In this document: positions 30,200-49,475 of the stretch, piece after piece
How the letters are laid out: each line of letters starts with the position of its first letter
Numbering within the stretch: position 1 is the first letter of the stretch
Assembly: GCF_036320965.1 (NCBI RefSeq)
Contig: NC_092241.1
Location: forward strand, 23,356,041-23,420,040
Source of the DNA: Panulirus ornatus
Taxonomy: Eukaryota > Arthropoda > Malacostraca > Decapoda > Palinuridae
Length of the DNA stretch: 64,000 bases
Direction of reading: 5' to 3'
Translations under genes and position numbers: made by a program
Notes under the pieces: generated by a model
What the model saw: the letters and a program-made list of their open reading frames with translations, nothing else
What the model was told of the DNA's origin: nothing
Databases searched by the model: none

Positions 30200-31200
30200 T
30201 CTTTGGTGTAGATTGTCAGTTAGAGACCAGCTAATCAAACATATGTAATAAGGAAGTATTAGTAATAGGGTAGATCAGTAATAGGAGAGTATCTATGAGG
30301 AAGTAAATGATAAGTTCAAGAGTGATTTTACTGTGGAAGACGCAATATCCTCAGCACTAATGAAACGGAACGGAGGGAGGTGTTAGATATCAGTGAGATA
30401 CCGAGAAACAACAGAACACTAAAGGATCATAACTAAAAACAGGCTCGTGGTCTTGATGAAAGCTCACCATGTGTGTTGGAGATGTGTTTACATACATCTG
30501 ATAAACCACTTGAAATATTGTTCAAAATGTTGATCGAGAAAATCGAAGTGAAAAAGAAGCAGTCATCATACTCATCTGTAAGAAAGGAAGTCGTGAAGAA
30601 GCGATGAGCTGCAATCAGTCTCACTGAAACGTGTATTCTGCAGGGTATACAGATAATCAGGGAAAATGGATGACTTCCTACAGAGAATAAATTACCTGAG
30701 ACCCAGTATAGTTTCAGGAAAAGGAGGTCATGTGTAATGACTCTCGTAATGCATGGGAAGACGAATAAGAAGTTTGATCACTAAGTGGTAATGAGGGGAA
30801 GATTCCTACAATGGATAGATCTGCTTAGTGGAAGGGAACGAAGGACGTAGGTCAGGTGGAACTTTTCGAAATGAATGATCACGAGAGGAGTACCACAGGG
30901 CTCTGCTCTAGGACCCTTGCTTTTCTTTGTCTATGTAAATGACTTGCCAGAAGGTACAGACTCCTGTCTGAATGTATTTGACGATGACGCCCAGGTCATG
31001 ACGGAAGCTAAAAGCTTGGAGGATTGTGTATACTTGAAAGGTAACATAGATTCCAACGTTAGTCTGACACATGGTTGATGATATTCAGCCCGAGTAACTG
31101 TAAAGTAATGAGGATGGGATACAGTGAATGAAGGCCTTGATATCAATATCATTTAGAAGAAAAGAAGTTGCAGGAGTCTACATATATCAGAGGAATTTTA
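30200..31200 (+). mobile_element. Decayed CR1/Jockey-type LINE, RT region
   Basis: A second retrotransposon family, unlike the RTE-like one. Across frameshifts one can read KPLEILFKMLIEK (fingers, about 30505-30545), TQYSFRKRRSC (about 30700-30730), RGVPQGSALGPLLF (motif B, about 30885-30925), FVYVNDLPEG, and a motif C changed from the usual FADD to FDDD (about 30978-30990). SPSNCKVMRMGYSE (about 31083-31125) matches the block that follows motif C in this group. Frameshifts and stops make it non-functional. The PQGS..GPLLF..Y.NDLP signature supports the CR1/Jockey group. Confidence 0.75.
30875..31078 (+). pseudogene. RT motif B-C remnant of the CR1/Jockey-type LINE
   Basis: The longest intact stretch of the decayed element, 67 codons. 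It contains motif B (GVPQGSALGPLLF) and the mutated motif C (VFDDDAQV). Upstream and downstream RT blocks lie in other frames. Confidence 0.75.
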
Positions 31201-32036
31201 GACATTGTCTATAAAATCTCTCCAATTTTCATGCCTCCATAAATGAAATTACACATACAAAATCATTGTAAAAATAATGAGATTTTAGTTTTATTTCTTA
31301 CTTGATGATTATTCAACCTTATATTATTCCACACTAAATCAGATCCTGAAAGAAAGGTATAATGAGGATTTTGCAGCGTTTGAAGCGTTTGCACGAATTC
31401 AAATGCAAAGCTCATTACTAAATTTCTTAACATCCTCAAAGGATTACCGAGTTTACAGCCGTTCACTCAACGATATAAGAAAACATGACCAGTCACTGCC
31501 ATTAGTTTGTATTTCTGGTTTACTATTTTCTTAATTACATCTGTAATGACCTTTTCCTAAAGCCATTATCATTAAAGACTTTTCGTTGTTAAGTTTAGCA
31601 TTGATATTTACGTATCTTAATTCAAAAGAACAAATCTTAAGTCATTAATGAGAAATATTACGTAAAGCAATGAGAGTGTCTTCCTGTGTGCAACAGCCTG
31701 CAAGTATCAAGGAAGAAATATTTGATGTGTAAACAAGGGCGTGAGAGTTGCTGGGACGTGGAACAAATATAGAAGTATTGAGGCAAACAGACTGAATCTG
31801 AGACTGTTGTGTACAAAAGGCTACAAGCGCAAAGATTTTCAAACATAAACTCGAAAACAAAAGAGATGAGAGTACACGCGATGCACTCAAAGAGCCTGGC
31901 TTACAGCACCTGGTGTCAGTAGACCAGAACACACACACTGTCCGAGTCAGTAGCTCAGTAAATAGTGACACCCAGGTGGCAGCCTCCACTGATCTGTTCA
32001 TTACACCATACAGTCTCAGATCACTGTCATGTATAT
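31201..32036. other. Unique AT-rich DNA, no gene recognised
   Basis: About 830 bp with a minus-strand frame of 118 codons (31645-32001) that has no recognised motif. No repeat of the families seen here. Confidence 0.45.
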
Positions 32037-32403
<367 letters not shown>

Positions 32404-35400
32404 TTATTCATCATACTTTGTCGCTGTCTCCCGCGTTAGCGAGGTAGCGAAATTAAGCAGACGAAAGAATGGCCCAACCCACCAACATACACATGTATAT
32501 ACATACACGTCCACACATGTACATATAGAAACGTATATATTTGAACTTATACATATATATACATACACAGAGATATACATATATACACATGTACATGTAC
32601 ATAATTCATACTTGCTGCCCTTATTCATTCCCGTCGCCACCCCGCCACGCATGCAATAACACCCCCCTGCACTCTGACGCGCGCGAGGTAGCACTAGGAA
32701 AAGACAACTAAAGCTACATTCGTTCAAACTCAGTCTCTAGCTGTCATGTATAATGCACTGAAACCACAGCTTTCTTTCCATATCCAGGCCACAAAAGACT
32801 TTCCATGGTATATCCCAGACGCATCACATGCCCTGGTTCAATCCATTGACCGTACGTCGACCCCGGTATACCACATCGTTCCAATCTACTCTCTTCCTTA
32901 CACGCCTTTCACCCTGTGACATGTTCAGGCCTCGATCGCTAAAAAACATTTTCACTACATCCTTTCACCTCCAATTTGGTTTCCCAGTTCTCGTTCCTCC
33001 ACCTTTGTCATTCTTTCCTCACTCATTCTCTCCATGTGACCAAATCATTTCAACACACCCTCTTCTACTCTCTCAAACACAATCTTTTTACTACCACTCA
33101 TCTCTTTTACCCTTTCATTACTTACTCGATCAAACCACCTCACACCACATTTTGTCCTCAAACATCTTATTTCCAACACATCCACCCTCCGAGAAACAAC
33201 CTTGTCTACAGCAAACGCCTCTCAACCATATAATATTGTTGGAACCACTATTTCTTCAAACATACCCATTTTTGCTTTCCGAAATGATGTTCTCGCCTTC
33301 CACACATTCTTCAACGCTCCCAGAACCTTCGCCCCCTCCCTGACCCTGTGACTCACTTCCGCTTCCAGGGATCCATTTCCTGCCAAATCCAATCCCAGAT
33401 ATCTAAACCACTTCACTTCCTCCAGTTTCTCTTCATTAAAAGTTACTTCCCAATTGACTTGTCCCTCAACCCTACTGTACCTAATAACCTTGCTCTTATT
33501 CACATTCACTCTCGGCTTTCTTCTTTCACACACTTTACCAAAAAGAGTCACCAGCTTCTGCTGTTTCTCACCCGAATAAGCCACCAGCGCTGTATCACCA
33601 GCAAACAGCAACTGACTCACTTCCCAAGCCCTCTCATCCACAACAGACAGCATACTTGCCCCTCACTCCAAAACTCTTGCATTCACCTCTCTAACAACCC
33701 CATCCATAAACAAATTTCACTACCATGGAGACATCACGCACCCCTGCTGCAAACCGACATTTACTTGGAACCAATCACTTTCCTCTCTTCCTACTCGTAC
33801 ACATGCCTTACATCCTCGATAAAAACTTTTCACTACTTCCAGCAACTTGCCTCCCACACCACATACTCTTATTTCCTTCCACTGAGCATCTCTATCATCT
33901 CTATCACATGCCTTCTTTAGATGCATGGTATGCTACATACACATCCATTGTTTTTTTTCTAAGTATTTCCCACATACATTCTTCAAACCAAACACCTGAT
34001 CCACACATCCTCTACCATTTCTGAAACCACACTGCTCTTCCCCAATCTGATGCTCTGTACATGCTTTCACCCGCTCAATCAATACCCTCCCATACAATTT
34101 CCCAGGAATACTCAACAATCTTATACCTCTGTAAATTGAGCACTCACCTTTATCCCCTTTGCCTTTGTACATTGGCACTATGCATGCATTACGCCAATCC
34201 TCAGGCACTTGACCATAAGCCATACATACAATGAATATCCACACCAACCAGTCAACAACACAGAACCAACAACACAATACCATCCAAACCCGCTACCTTT
34301 CCGGCTTTCGTCTTCCGCAAAGATTTTATTACCTCTTCTATGTTTGCCAAATCATTCTCCCTAAATCTCTCACTTTGCACACCACATCGACTAAAACACG
34401 CTATATCTGCCACTCTATCATCTAACACATTCAACAAACCTTCAAAATATTCATTTCATCTCCTTCTCACATCAATACTTCTTATCACCTCCCCATTAGC
34501 CCCCTTCACCGACGTTCCCATTTGTTCTCTTGTCTTGAGCACTTTATTTACCTCCTTCTAAAACCTCATTTATTCTCCCTAAAATTCAATGATATTCTCT
34601 CATCCCAACTCTCATTTTCCCTCTTTTTCACCTCTTGCGCCTTTCTCTTGACCTCCTGCTTCTTTCTTTTATACATTTCCCACTCATTTACATTATTTGC
34701 CTGCAAAACTCGTCCAAATGCCTCTTTCTTCTTTTTCAATGATAATATTACGTCTTCATCCTACCACTCACTACCCTTTCTAATCTGCCCACCTACGCTT
34801 CTCATGCACAAGCATCTTTGGCGCAAGCCATCACTGCTTCCCTAAATACATCCCATTTCTTCCCCACTCCCTAACGTCCTTTATTCACACATTTTTCCAT
34901 TCTGCACTAAGTCTCTCTTGGTACTTCCTCGCACAAGTCTCCTTCCCAAGCTCACTTACTCTCACTACCCTCTTCACCCCAACATTCTCTCTTCTTTTCT
35001 GAAAATATCTACAAATCTTCTCCTTCGCCTCCAAGATAATGATCAGACATCCCTCCATTTGCACCTCTCAGCATATGAACATCTAAAATTCTCTCTTTAA
35101 CGCGCCTATCAATTAACACATAATCCAATAACGCTCTCTGGCCATCTCTCCTACTTACACACGTATACTTATGTATATCTCTCTTTTTAAACGAGGTATT
35201 CCCAATCACCAGTCCCTATTTCAGCACATAAATCTACAAGCTCTTCAGCATTTCCATTTACATCACTGACCACCCCATGTGCACCAATTCTTCCCCCAAC
35301 TGCCACATTACTCACCTTTGCATTCAAATCACCTTTCACTATAACCCGGTGTCGTGCATCAAAACTACTAACACACTCACTGATCTGCTCCCTAAACACT

Positions 35401-35932
35401 TGCCTCTCATGATCTTTCTTCTCGTGCCGAGGTGCATAGGAACCAATGATCACCCATCTCTCTCCATCCACTTTCAGTTTTACCCATATCAATCTAGAGC
35501 CTGCTTTCTTACACTCATCACATATTCCCAACGCTCCTGTTTCAGTAGTGCTACTCCTTCCCTTGCTCTTGTCTTCTCACCAACTCCTGACATTACTCCC
35601 AAAACATTCCCAAACCACTCTTCCCCTTTACCGTTGAACCTTGTTTCACTCAGAGCTGAAACATCCAAGTTCCTTTCCTCAAACATACTACCTATCTCTC
35701 CTTTTTTCTCATCTTGATTACATCAACACACATTTAGACACCCCAATCTAAGCCTTTGAGGGGGATCAGCACTCCCTGCGTGACTCCTTCTTCTGCTCCC
35801 CCTTTCAGAAAATTAAGATAAAAGGAGGGGAGGGTTTCTAGCCCGCCACTCCCGTCCACTTTAGTTACCTTCTACGACATGTGAGGTATGCGTGGAAAGT
35901 ATTTTTGCTCTCTTATCCCCAAGGATATATAC
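32404..35932 (-). mobile_element. RTE-like LINE, full length but degraded, long 3' UTR
   Basis: About 3.5 kb with both ends: 5' end near 35932 (AAGGATA/TATCC edge), endonuclease at about 34960-35720, linker at 34440-34900, RT at about 32880-34400 and long 3' UTR at 32410-32810. The GDLNAK box is intact in the frame 35187-35531, where the upstream box reads GSYAPRH. RT motif A has become KKACDRD and motif C reads LLFAGDTAL, so catalytic residues are lost. Several frameshifts and stops. Confidence 0.92.
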
Positions 35933-35949
35933 ATATATAGGATTATTAG

Positions 35950-38163
35950 TGAAATAATGAAATAATGCAAATGAGTAGGAGATGTATAAAAGAAAGAGGC
36001 AGGAGGTCAAGAGAAGGGTGCAAGACGTGAAAAAGAGGGCAAATGAGAGTTGGGATGAGAGAGTATCATCAAATTTTAGGGAGAATTAAAAGATATTTTG
36101 GAAGGAGGTAAATGAAGTGCGTAAGACAAGGGAACAAATGGGAACTTCAGTGAAGGGGGCAAGTGGGGAGGTGATAACAAGTAGTGGTGATGTGAGAAGA
36201 TGGAGTGAGTATTTTGAAGGTGTTTAATGTGTTTGATAATAGAGTGGCAGATATAGGGTGTTTTGGTCGAGGTGGGGTGCAAAATGAGAGAGTTAGGGAG
36301 AATGATTTGGTAAGCAGAGAAGAGGTAGTAAAAGCTTTGCGGAAGATGAAAGCCGGGCAGGCAGCGGGTTTGGATGGTATTGCAGTGGAATTTTTTAAAA
36401 ATGGGAGTGACTGTATTGTTCACTGGTTGGTAAGGTTATTTAATGTATGTATGACTCATGGTGCGGTGCCTTAGGATTGGCGGAATGCGTGCATAGTGCC
36501 ATTTTACAAAGGCAAAGGGGATAAGATTGAGTGCTCAAATTACAGAGGTAAAGGTTTGTTGAGTATTCCTGGGATATTATATGAGAGGGTATTGATTGAG
36601 CGGGTGAAGACATGGACAGAGCATCAGATTGGGGAAGAGCGATGTGGTTTCAGAAGTGGTAGAGGATGTGTGGATCAGGAGTTTCCTTTGAAGAATGTAT
36701 GAGGGAAATATTTAGAAAAGCAAATGGATTTGTATGTAGCTTTTATGGATCTGGAGAAGGCATATGATAGAGATGATAGAGATGCTCTGAGGAAGGTATT
36801 AAGAGTATATAGTGTGGGAAGAGAGGATCGTGATTGGTTCTCAGTGAATGTAGGTTTGCGGAAGGGGTGTGTGATATCTCCATTGTTGTTTAATTTGTTT
36901 ATGGAGGGGTTGTTAGGAAGGTGAATGCATGCGTTTTGGAAAGGGGGTATGCCGTATGTTGTAGAAGAGAGAGCTTGTGAAGAGAGTCAGTTGTTGTTCG
37001 CTGATTATACATCGCTGGTGGTTGATTCATGTGAGAAACTGCAGAAGCTGGTGACTGAGTTTGGTAAAGTGTGTGAAAGAAGAAAGCTGAAAGTGAATGT
37101 GAATAAGAGCAAGGTTATTAGGTACAGTAGGGTTGAGGGACAAGTCTATTGGGAGGTAAGTTTGAATGGAAAAAAACTGGAGGAAGTGAAGTGTTTTAGA
37201 TATCTAGGAGTGGATTTTGCAGCGGATGGAACTATGGAAGCGAAAGTTCTGGGAGCGCTGGGAAAGTTCTCGGAAAGCTAAAATGGGTATGTTTGAAGGA
37301 ATAGTGGTTCCAGCAATGTTGTATGGGTTCGAGGCGTGGACTATGGATAGAGTTGTGCGCAGGAGGGTGGATGTGCTGGATATGAGATGTTTGAGGACAA
37401 TATGTGGTTTGAGGTGGTTTGATCGAGTAAGTAATAATAAGGTAAGGGAGATGTGTCGTGATAAATAGAGTGTGGTTGAGAGAGCAGAAGTGGGTGTGTT
37501 GAAATGGTTTGGTCACATGGAGAGAATGAGTGAGGAAAGATTGACCAAGAGGATATATGTATCAGAGGTGGAGGGAACGAGAAGTGTTAGACCAAATTGG
37601 AGGTGGAAAGATGGAGTGAAAAAGATCTTGAGTGATCGGGGCCTGAACATGCTGGAGGGTGAAAGGAGTGCAAGGAATAGAGTGAATCGGAATGATGTGG
37701 TATACCGGGGTCGACGTGCTGTCAATGGATTGAACCACGGCATGTGAAGCGTCTGGGGTAAACTATGGAAAGCTCGTATGGGGCCTGGTTGTGGAAAGGG
37801 AGCTGTGGTTTCGGTGCATTATTACATGAAAGCTAGAGACTGAATGTGAAGGAAAGCGGCCTTTGTTGCCTTTTGCTAGCGCTACCTCGCGCACATTTGG
37901 GGTGAGGGGGTGGTTATTTCCATGTGTGGCGGGCTGGCGATGGGAATGAATAAAGGCAGCCAGTAAGAATTATGTGCATGTGTATATATGTATATGTCTG
38001 TGTGTGTATATATATATGTATAATTGAGATGTATAGGCATGTATATTTGCGTGTGTGGATGTGTATGCATATACCAGTGTATGTAGGTGGGTTGGGCCAT
38101 TCTTTCGTCTGTTTTCTTGTGCTACCTCGCTAACACGGGAGACAGCGACAAAGCAAAACAGAA

Positions 38164-38166
<3 letters not shown>
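35950..38166 (+). mobile_element. RTE-like LINE, 5'-truncated, long 3' UTR
   Basis: It starts in the linker (EMYKRKRQEVKR codons), lies head to head with the previous copy across about 30 bp, and ends at the stem-loop near 38120-38150. Lesions include TGA/TAG codons, loss of about 35 codons between motifs A and B (near 36815), FADD changed to FADY near 37005, and a deletion near 37245. The ORF reads through to the longer C-terminus (GRRAVNGLNHGM). Confidence 0.92.
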
Positions 38167-38233
<67 letters not shown>

Positions 38234-38249
38234 TTTTCTTTTTTTTTTG
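38167..38249. repeat. (TA)n plus T-rich tail
   Basis: TA to 38225, then a T run interrupted by C that is the complement of the poly(A) tail of the next, minus-strand copy. Two LINE copies face each other tail to tail here. Confidence 0.95.
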
Positions 38250-42174
<3,925 letters not shown>

Positions 42175-42257
<83 letters not shown>

Positions 42258-42262
42258 TTTTT
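42175..42262. repeat. (TA)n plus T-rich tail
   Basis: TA to 42240, then 22 T residues belonging to the tail of the next minus-strand fragment. Confidence 0.95.
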
Positions 42263-42776
42263 GCCGCTGTCTCCCGCGTTTGCGAGGTAGCGCAAGGAAA
42301 CAGACGAAAGAAATGGCCCAACCCCCCCCATACACACGTATATAGATATGTCCACACACGCAAATATACATACCTACACAGCTTTCAATGGTTTACACCA
42401 GACGCTTCACATGCCCTGATTCAATCCACTGACACCACGTCAACCCCGGTATACCACATCGATCCAATTCACTCTATTGCTTGCCCTCCTTTCTCCCTCC
42501 TGCATGTTCAGGCCCCGATCACACAAAATCTTTTTCACTCCATCTTTCCACCTCCAATTTGGTCTCCCTCTTCTCCTTGCTCCCTCCACCTCCGACACAT
42601 ATATCCTCTTGGTCAATCTTTCCTCACTCATTCTCTCCATGTGCCCAAACCACTTCAAAACACCCTCTTCTGCTCTCTCAACCATGCTCTTTTTATTTCC
42701 ACACATCTCTCTTACCCTTACGTTGCTCACTCGATCAAACCACCTCACACCACACATTGTCCTCAAACATCTCATG
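42263..42776 (-). mobile_element. LINE 3' fragment, short 3' UTR
   Basis: This fragment holds the short-form 3' UTR and about 110 terminal codons (42440-42775 open). It breaks inside the LEMRCLRT codons at 42776 and is fused there to an oppositely oriented 3' UTR fragment, without (TA)n. Confidence 0.9.
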
Positions 42777-42893
42777 TATATTTACGTGTGTGGACGTGCG
42801 TGTATATTAATGTGTATGGGGGTGGGTTGGGCCATTTCTTTCGTCTGTTTCCTTGCGATACCTCGCAAATGCGGGAGACAGCGACAAAGTATA
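42777..42893 (+). mobile_element. LINE 3' UTR fragment, inverted-repeat arm
   Basis: The terminal 117 bp of the 3' UTR including the stem-loop (one base changed: GCGATACC). Together with 42958-43080 it forms a tail-to-tail inverted repeat. Confidence 0.88.
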
Positions 42894-42957
42894 AAAAAAA
42901 AAAAAAAAAAAATATATATATATAATTATATATTTTTTTTTTTTTTTTTTTTTTATA
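42894..42957. repeat. A run, TA run and T run (spacer of the inverted repeat)
   Basis: About 20 A residues, TATATATATATAATTATATA and about 22 T residues. The spacer is itself nearly self-complementary. Confidence 0.93.
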
Positions 42958-44191
42958 CTTTGTCGCTGTCTCCCGCGTTTGCGAGGTAGCGCAAGGAAAC
43001 AGACGAAAGAAATGGCCCAACCCACCCCCATACACATGTATATACACACGTCCACACACGCAAATATACATACCTACACAGCTTTCCATGGTTTACCCCG
43101 GACGCTTCACATGCCTTGATTCAATCCACTGACAGCACGTCAACCCCTGTATACCACATCGCTCCAATTCACTCTATTCCTTGCCCTCCTTTCACCCTCC
43201 TGCATGTTCAGGCCCCGATCACACAAAATCCTTTTCACTCCATCTTTCCACCTCCAATTTGGTCTCCCTCTTCTCCTCGTTCCCTCCACCTCCGACACAT
43301 ATATCCTCTTGGTCAATCTTTCCTCACTCATTCTCTCCATGTGCCCAAACCATTTCAAAACACCCTCTTCTGCTCTCTCAACCACGCTCTTTTTATTTCC
43401 ACACATCTCTCTTACCCTTACGTTACTTACTCGATCAAACCACCTCACACCACACATTGTCCTCAAACATCTCATTTCCAGCACATCCATCCTCCTGCGC
43501 ACAACTCTATCCATAGCCCACGCCTCGCAACCATACAACATTGTTGGAACTACTATTCCTTCAAACATACCCATTTTTGCTTTCCGGGATAATGTTCTCG
43601 ACTTCCACACATTTTTCAAGGCTCCCAAAATTTTCGCCCCCTCCCCCACCCTATGATCCACTTCCGCTTCCATGGTTCCATCCGCTGACAGATCCACTCC
43701 CAGATATCTAAAACACTTCACTTCCTCCAGTTTTTCTCCATTCAAACTCACCTCCCAATTGACTTGACCCTCAACCCTACTGTACCTAATAACCTTGCTC
43801 TTATTCACATTTACTCTTAACTTTCTTCTTCCACACACTTTACCAAACTCCGTCACCAGCTTCTGCAGTTTCTCACATGAATCCGCCACCAGCGCTGTAT
43901 CATCAGCGAACAACAACTGACTCACTTCCCAAGCTCTCTCATCCCCAACAGACTTCATACTTGCCCCTCTTTCCAAGACTCTTGCATTTACCTCCCTAAC
44001 AACCCCATCCATAAACAAATTAAACAACCATGGAGACATCACACACCCCTGCCGCAAACCAACATTCACTGAGAACCAATCACTTTCCTCTCTTCCTACA
44101 CGTACACATGCCTTACATCCTCGATAAAAACTTTTCACTGCTTCTAACAACTTGCCTCCCACACCATATATTCTTAATACCTTCCACAGAG

Positions 44192-44194
<3 letters not shown>
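42958..44194 (-). mobile_element. RTE-like LINE, 5'-truncated, short 3' UTR
   Basis: Well preserved from the 3' stem-loop (about 42962-42990) to a break at 44194, immediately after motif A, in the DALWKV codons. The RT frame is open from the break to the early TGA at 43140. Motif A with its catalytic Asp is missing. Confidence 0.92.

Positions 44195-44236
<42 letters not shown>
44195..44236. repeat. (TA)n microsatellite
   Basis: A short TA tract at the 5' break of one LINE copy and the 3' tail of the next, both on the minus strand. Confidence 0.95.
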
Positions 44237-46098
<1,862 letters not shown>

Positions 46099-46838
46099 GT
46101 GATTATTGATGCATATGCACCTGGGCATGAGAAGAAAGATCATGAGAGGCAAGTGTTTTGGGAGCAGCTGAATGAGTGTGTTAGTGGTTTTGATGCACGA
46201 GACCGGGTTATAGTGTTGAGTGATTTGAATGCAAAGGTGAGTAATGTGGCAGTTGAGGGAATAATTGGTATACATGGGGTGTTCAGTGTTGTAAATGGAA
46301 ATGGTTAAGAGCTTGTAGATTTATGTGCTGAAAAAGGACTGATGATTGGGAATACCTGGTTTAAAAAACGAGATATACATAAGTATACTTATGTAAGTAG
46401 GAGAGATGGCCAGAGAGCGTTATTGGATTACGTGTTAATTGACAGGCGCGCGAAACAGAGACTTTTGGATGTTAATGTGCTGAGAGGTGCAACTGGAGGG
46501 ATGTCTGATCATTATCTTGTGGATGCTAAAGTGAAGATTTGTATGGGTTTTCAGAAAAGAAGAGTGAATGTTTTGGTGAAGAGGGTGGTGAGAGTAAGTG
46601 AGCTTGGGAAGGAGACTTGTGTGAGGAAGTACCAGGAGAGACAGTACAGAATGGAAAAAGGTGAGAACAATGGAAGTAAGGGGAGTGGGGGAGGAATGGG
46701 ATGTATTTAGGGAATCAGTGATGGATTGCGCAAAAGATGCTTGTGGTATGAGAAGAGTGGGAGGTGGGTTGATTAGAAAGGGTAGTGAGTGGTGGGATGA
46801 AGAAGTAAGAGTATTAGTGAAAGAGAAGAGAGAGGCAT

Positions 46839-47651
46839 TTGGACGCTTTTGGCAGGGAAAAAATTGCAATTGAGTGGGAGACGTATAAAAGAAAGAGACA
46901 GGAGGTCAAGAGAAAGGTGCAAGAGGTGAAAAAAAGGGCAAATGAGAGTTGGGGTGAGAGAGTATCATTAAATTTTAGGGAGAATAAAAAGATGTTCTGG
47001 AAGGAGGTAAATAAAGTGCGTAAGACAAGGGAGCAAATGGGAACTTCAGTGAAGGGCGCAAATGGGGAGGTGATAAAAAGTAGTGGTGATATGAGAAGGA
47101 GATGGAGTGAGTATTTTGAAGGTTTGTTGAATGTGTTTGATGATAGAGTGGCAGATATAGGGTGTTTTGGTCTAGGTGGTGTGCAAAGTGCGAGGGTTAA
47201 GGAAAATGATTTGGTAAACAGAGAAGAGGTAGTAAAAGCTTTGCGGAAGATGAAAGCCGGCAAGGCAGCAGGTTTGGATGGTATATCAGTGGAATTTATT
47301 AAAAAAGGGGATGACTGTATTGTTGACTGGTTGGTAAGGTTGTTTAATGTATGTATGACTCATGGTGAGGTGCCTGAGGATTGGCGGAATGCGTGCATAG
47401 TGCCATTGTACAAAGGCAAAGGGGATAAGAGTGAGTGCTCAAATTACAGAGGTAAAAGTTTGTTGAGTATTCCTGGCAAATTATATGGGAGGGTATTGAT
47501 TGAGAGGGTGAAGGCATGTACAGAGCATCAGATTGGGAAAGAGCAGTGTGGTTTCAGAAGTGGTAGAGGATGTGTGGATCAGGTGTTTGCTTTGAAGAAT
47601 GTGTGTGAGAACTACTTAGAAAAGCAAATGTATTTGTATGTATGCATATGA
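46839..47651 (+). pseudogene. LINE linker and RT fingers, partial frame
   Basis: A 270-residue frame: the helical Lys/Glu linker, RT1 (KAGKAAGLDGISVEF), NYRGKSLLSIPGKLYGR (RT2, where Gly-Ile is usual before SLL) and [13 protein letters not shown]. It ends at the deletion that removes motif A. Confidence 0.85.
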
Positions 47652-48468
47652 TAGAGTTGATAGAGATGCTCTGTGGAAGGTATTAAGAATATATGGTGTG
47701 GGAGGCAAGTTGTTAGAAGCAGTGAAAAGTTTTTATCGAGGATGTAAGGCATGTGTACGTGTAGGAAGAGAGGAAAGTGATTGGTTCTCAGTGAATGTAG
47801 GTTTGCGGCAGGGGTGTGTGATGTCTCCATGGTTGTTTAATTTGTTTATGGATGGGGTTGTTAGGGAGGTGAATGCAAGAGTTTTGGAAAGAGGGGCAAG
47901 TATGACGTCTGTTGGGGATGAGAGAGCTTGGGAAGTGAGTCAGTTGTTGTTCGCTGATGATACAGCGCTGGTGGCTGATTCATGTGAGAAACTACAGAAG
48001 CTGGTGACTGAGTTTGGTAAAGTGTGTGAAAGAAGAAAGTTAAGAGTAAATGTGAATAAGAGCAAGGTTATTAGGTACAGTAGGGTTGAGGGTCAAGTCA
48101 ATTGGGAGGTAAGTTTGAATGGAGAAAAACTGGAGGAAGTGAAGTGTTTTAGATATCTGGGAGTGGATCTGGCAGCGGATGGAACCATGGAAGCGGAAGT
48201 GGATCATAGGGTGGGGGAGGGGGCGAAAATTCTGGGAGCCTTGAAGAATGTGTGGAAGTCGAGAACATTATCTCGGAAAGCAAAAATGGGTATGTTTGAA
48301 GGAATAGTGGTTCCAACGATGTTGTATGGTTGCGAGGCGTGGACTATGGATAGAGTTGCGCGCAGGAGGATGGATGTGCTGGAAATGAGATGTTTGAGAA
48401 CAATGTGTGGTGTTAGGTGGTTTGATCGAGTAAGTCACGTAAGGGTAAGAGAGATGTGTGGAAATTAA
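47638..48468 (+). pseudogene. LINE RT palm, thumb and C-terminal part, partial frame
   Basis: A 276-residue frame restarting just after the missing motif A. Motif B (GLRQGCVMSPWLFN), motif C (LLFADDTALV), NVNKSKVIRY and YLGVDL are intact. It stops at TAA 48466-48468 in place of a Lys codon; the remaining C-terminus (48475-48720) is in the same frame. Confidence 0.87.
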
Positions 48469-48916
48469 AAGAGCGTGGTTGAGAGAGCAGAAGAGGGTGT
48501 TTTGAAATGGTTTGGTCACATGGAGAGAATGAGTGAGGAAAGATTGACCAAGAGGATATATGTGTCGGAGGTGGAGGGAACGAGGAGAAGAGGGAGACCA
48601 AATTGGAGGTGGAAAGATGCAGTGAAAAAGATTTTGTGTGATCGGGGCCTGAACATGCAGGAGGTTGAAAGGAGGGCAAGGAATAGAGTGAATTGGAGCG
48701 ATGTGGTATACCGGGGTTGACGTGCTGTCAGTGGATTGAATCAAGGCATGTGAAGCGTCTGGGGTAAACCATGGAAAGCTGTGTAGGTATGTATATTTGC
48801 GTGTGTGGACGTATGTATATACATGTGTATGGGGGTGGGTTGGGCCATTTCTTTCGTCTGTTTCCTTGCGCTACCTCGCAAACGCGGGAGACAGCGACAA
48901 AGCAAAAAAAAAAGAA

Positions 48917-49156
<240 letters not shown>

Positions 49157-49401
49157 GGTGGCGATGGGAATGAATAGGGGCAGACAGTGTGAATTGTGTG
49201 CATGGGTATACATGTATGTGTCTGTGTGTGTATATATATGTGTACATTGAGATGTATAGGTATGTATATTTGCGTGTGTGGGCGTGTGTGTGTGTGTACA
49301 TTGTGTATGGGGGTGGATTGTGCCATTTCTTTCGTCTGTTTCCTTGCGCTACCTCGCAAACGCGGGAGACAGCGACAAAGCAAAATAATAATAAAATAAT
49401 A

Positions 49402-49404
<3 letters not shown>
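49157..49404 (+). mobile_element. LINE 3' UTR fragment, long form
   Basis: It begins at GGTGGCGATGGGAATGAAT, a segment found only in the long-form 3' UTR, and ends with the stem-loop and an AATAATAAT-type tail. Confidence 0.9.

Positions 49405-49473
<69 letters not shown>
49405..49473. repeat. (TA)n microsatellite
   Basis: The last TA tract of the LINE cluster; unique DNA follows. Confidence 0.98.
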
Positions 49474-49475
<2 letters not shown>

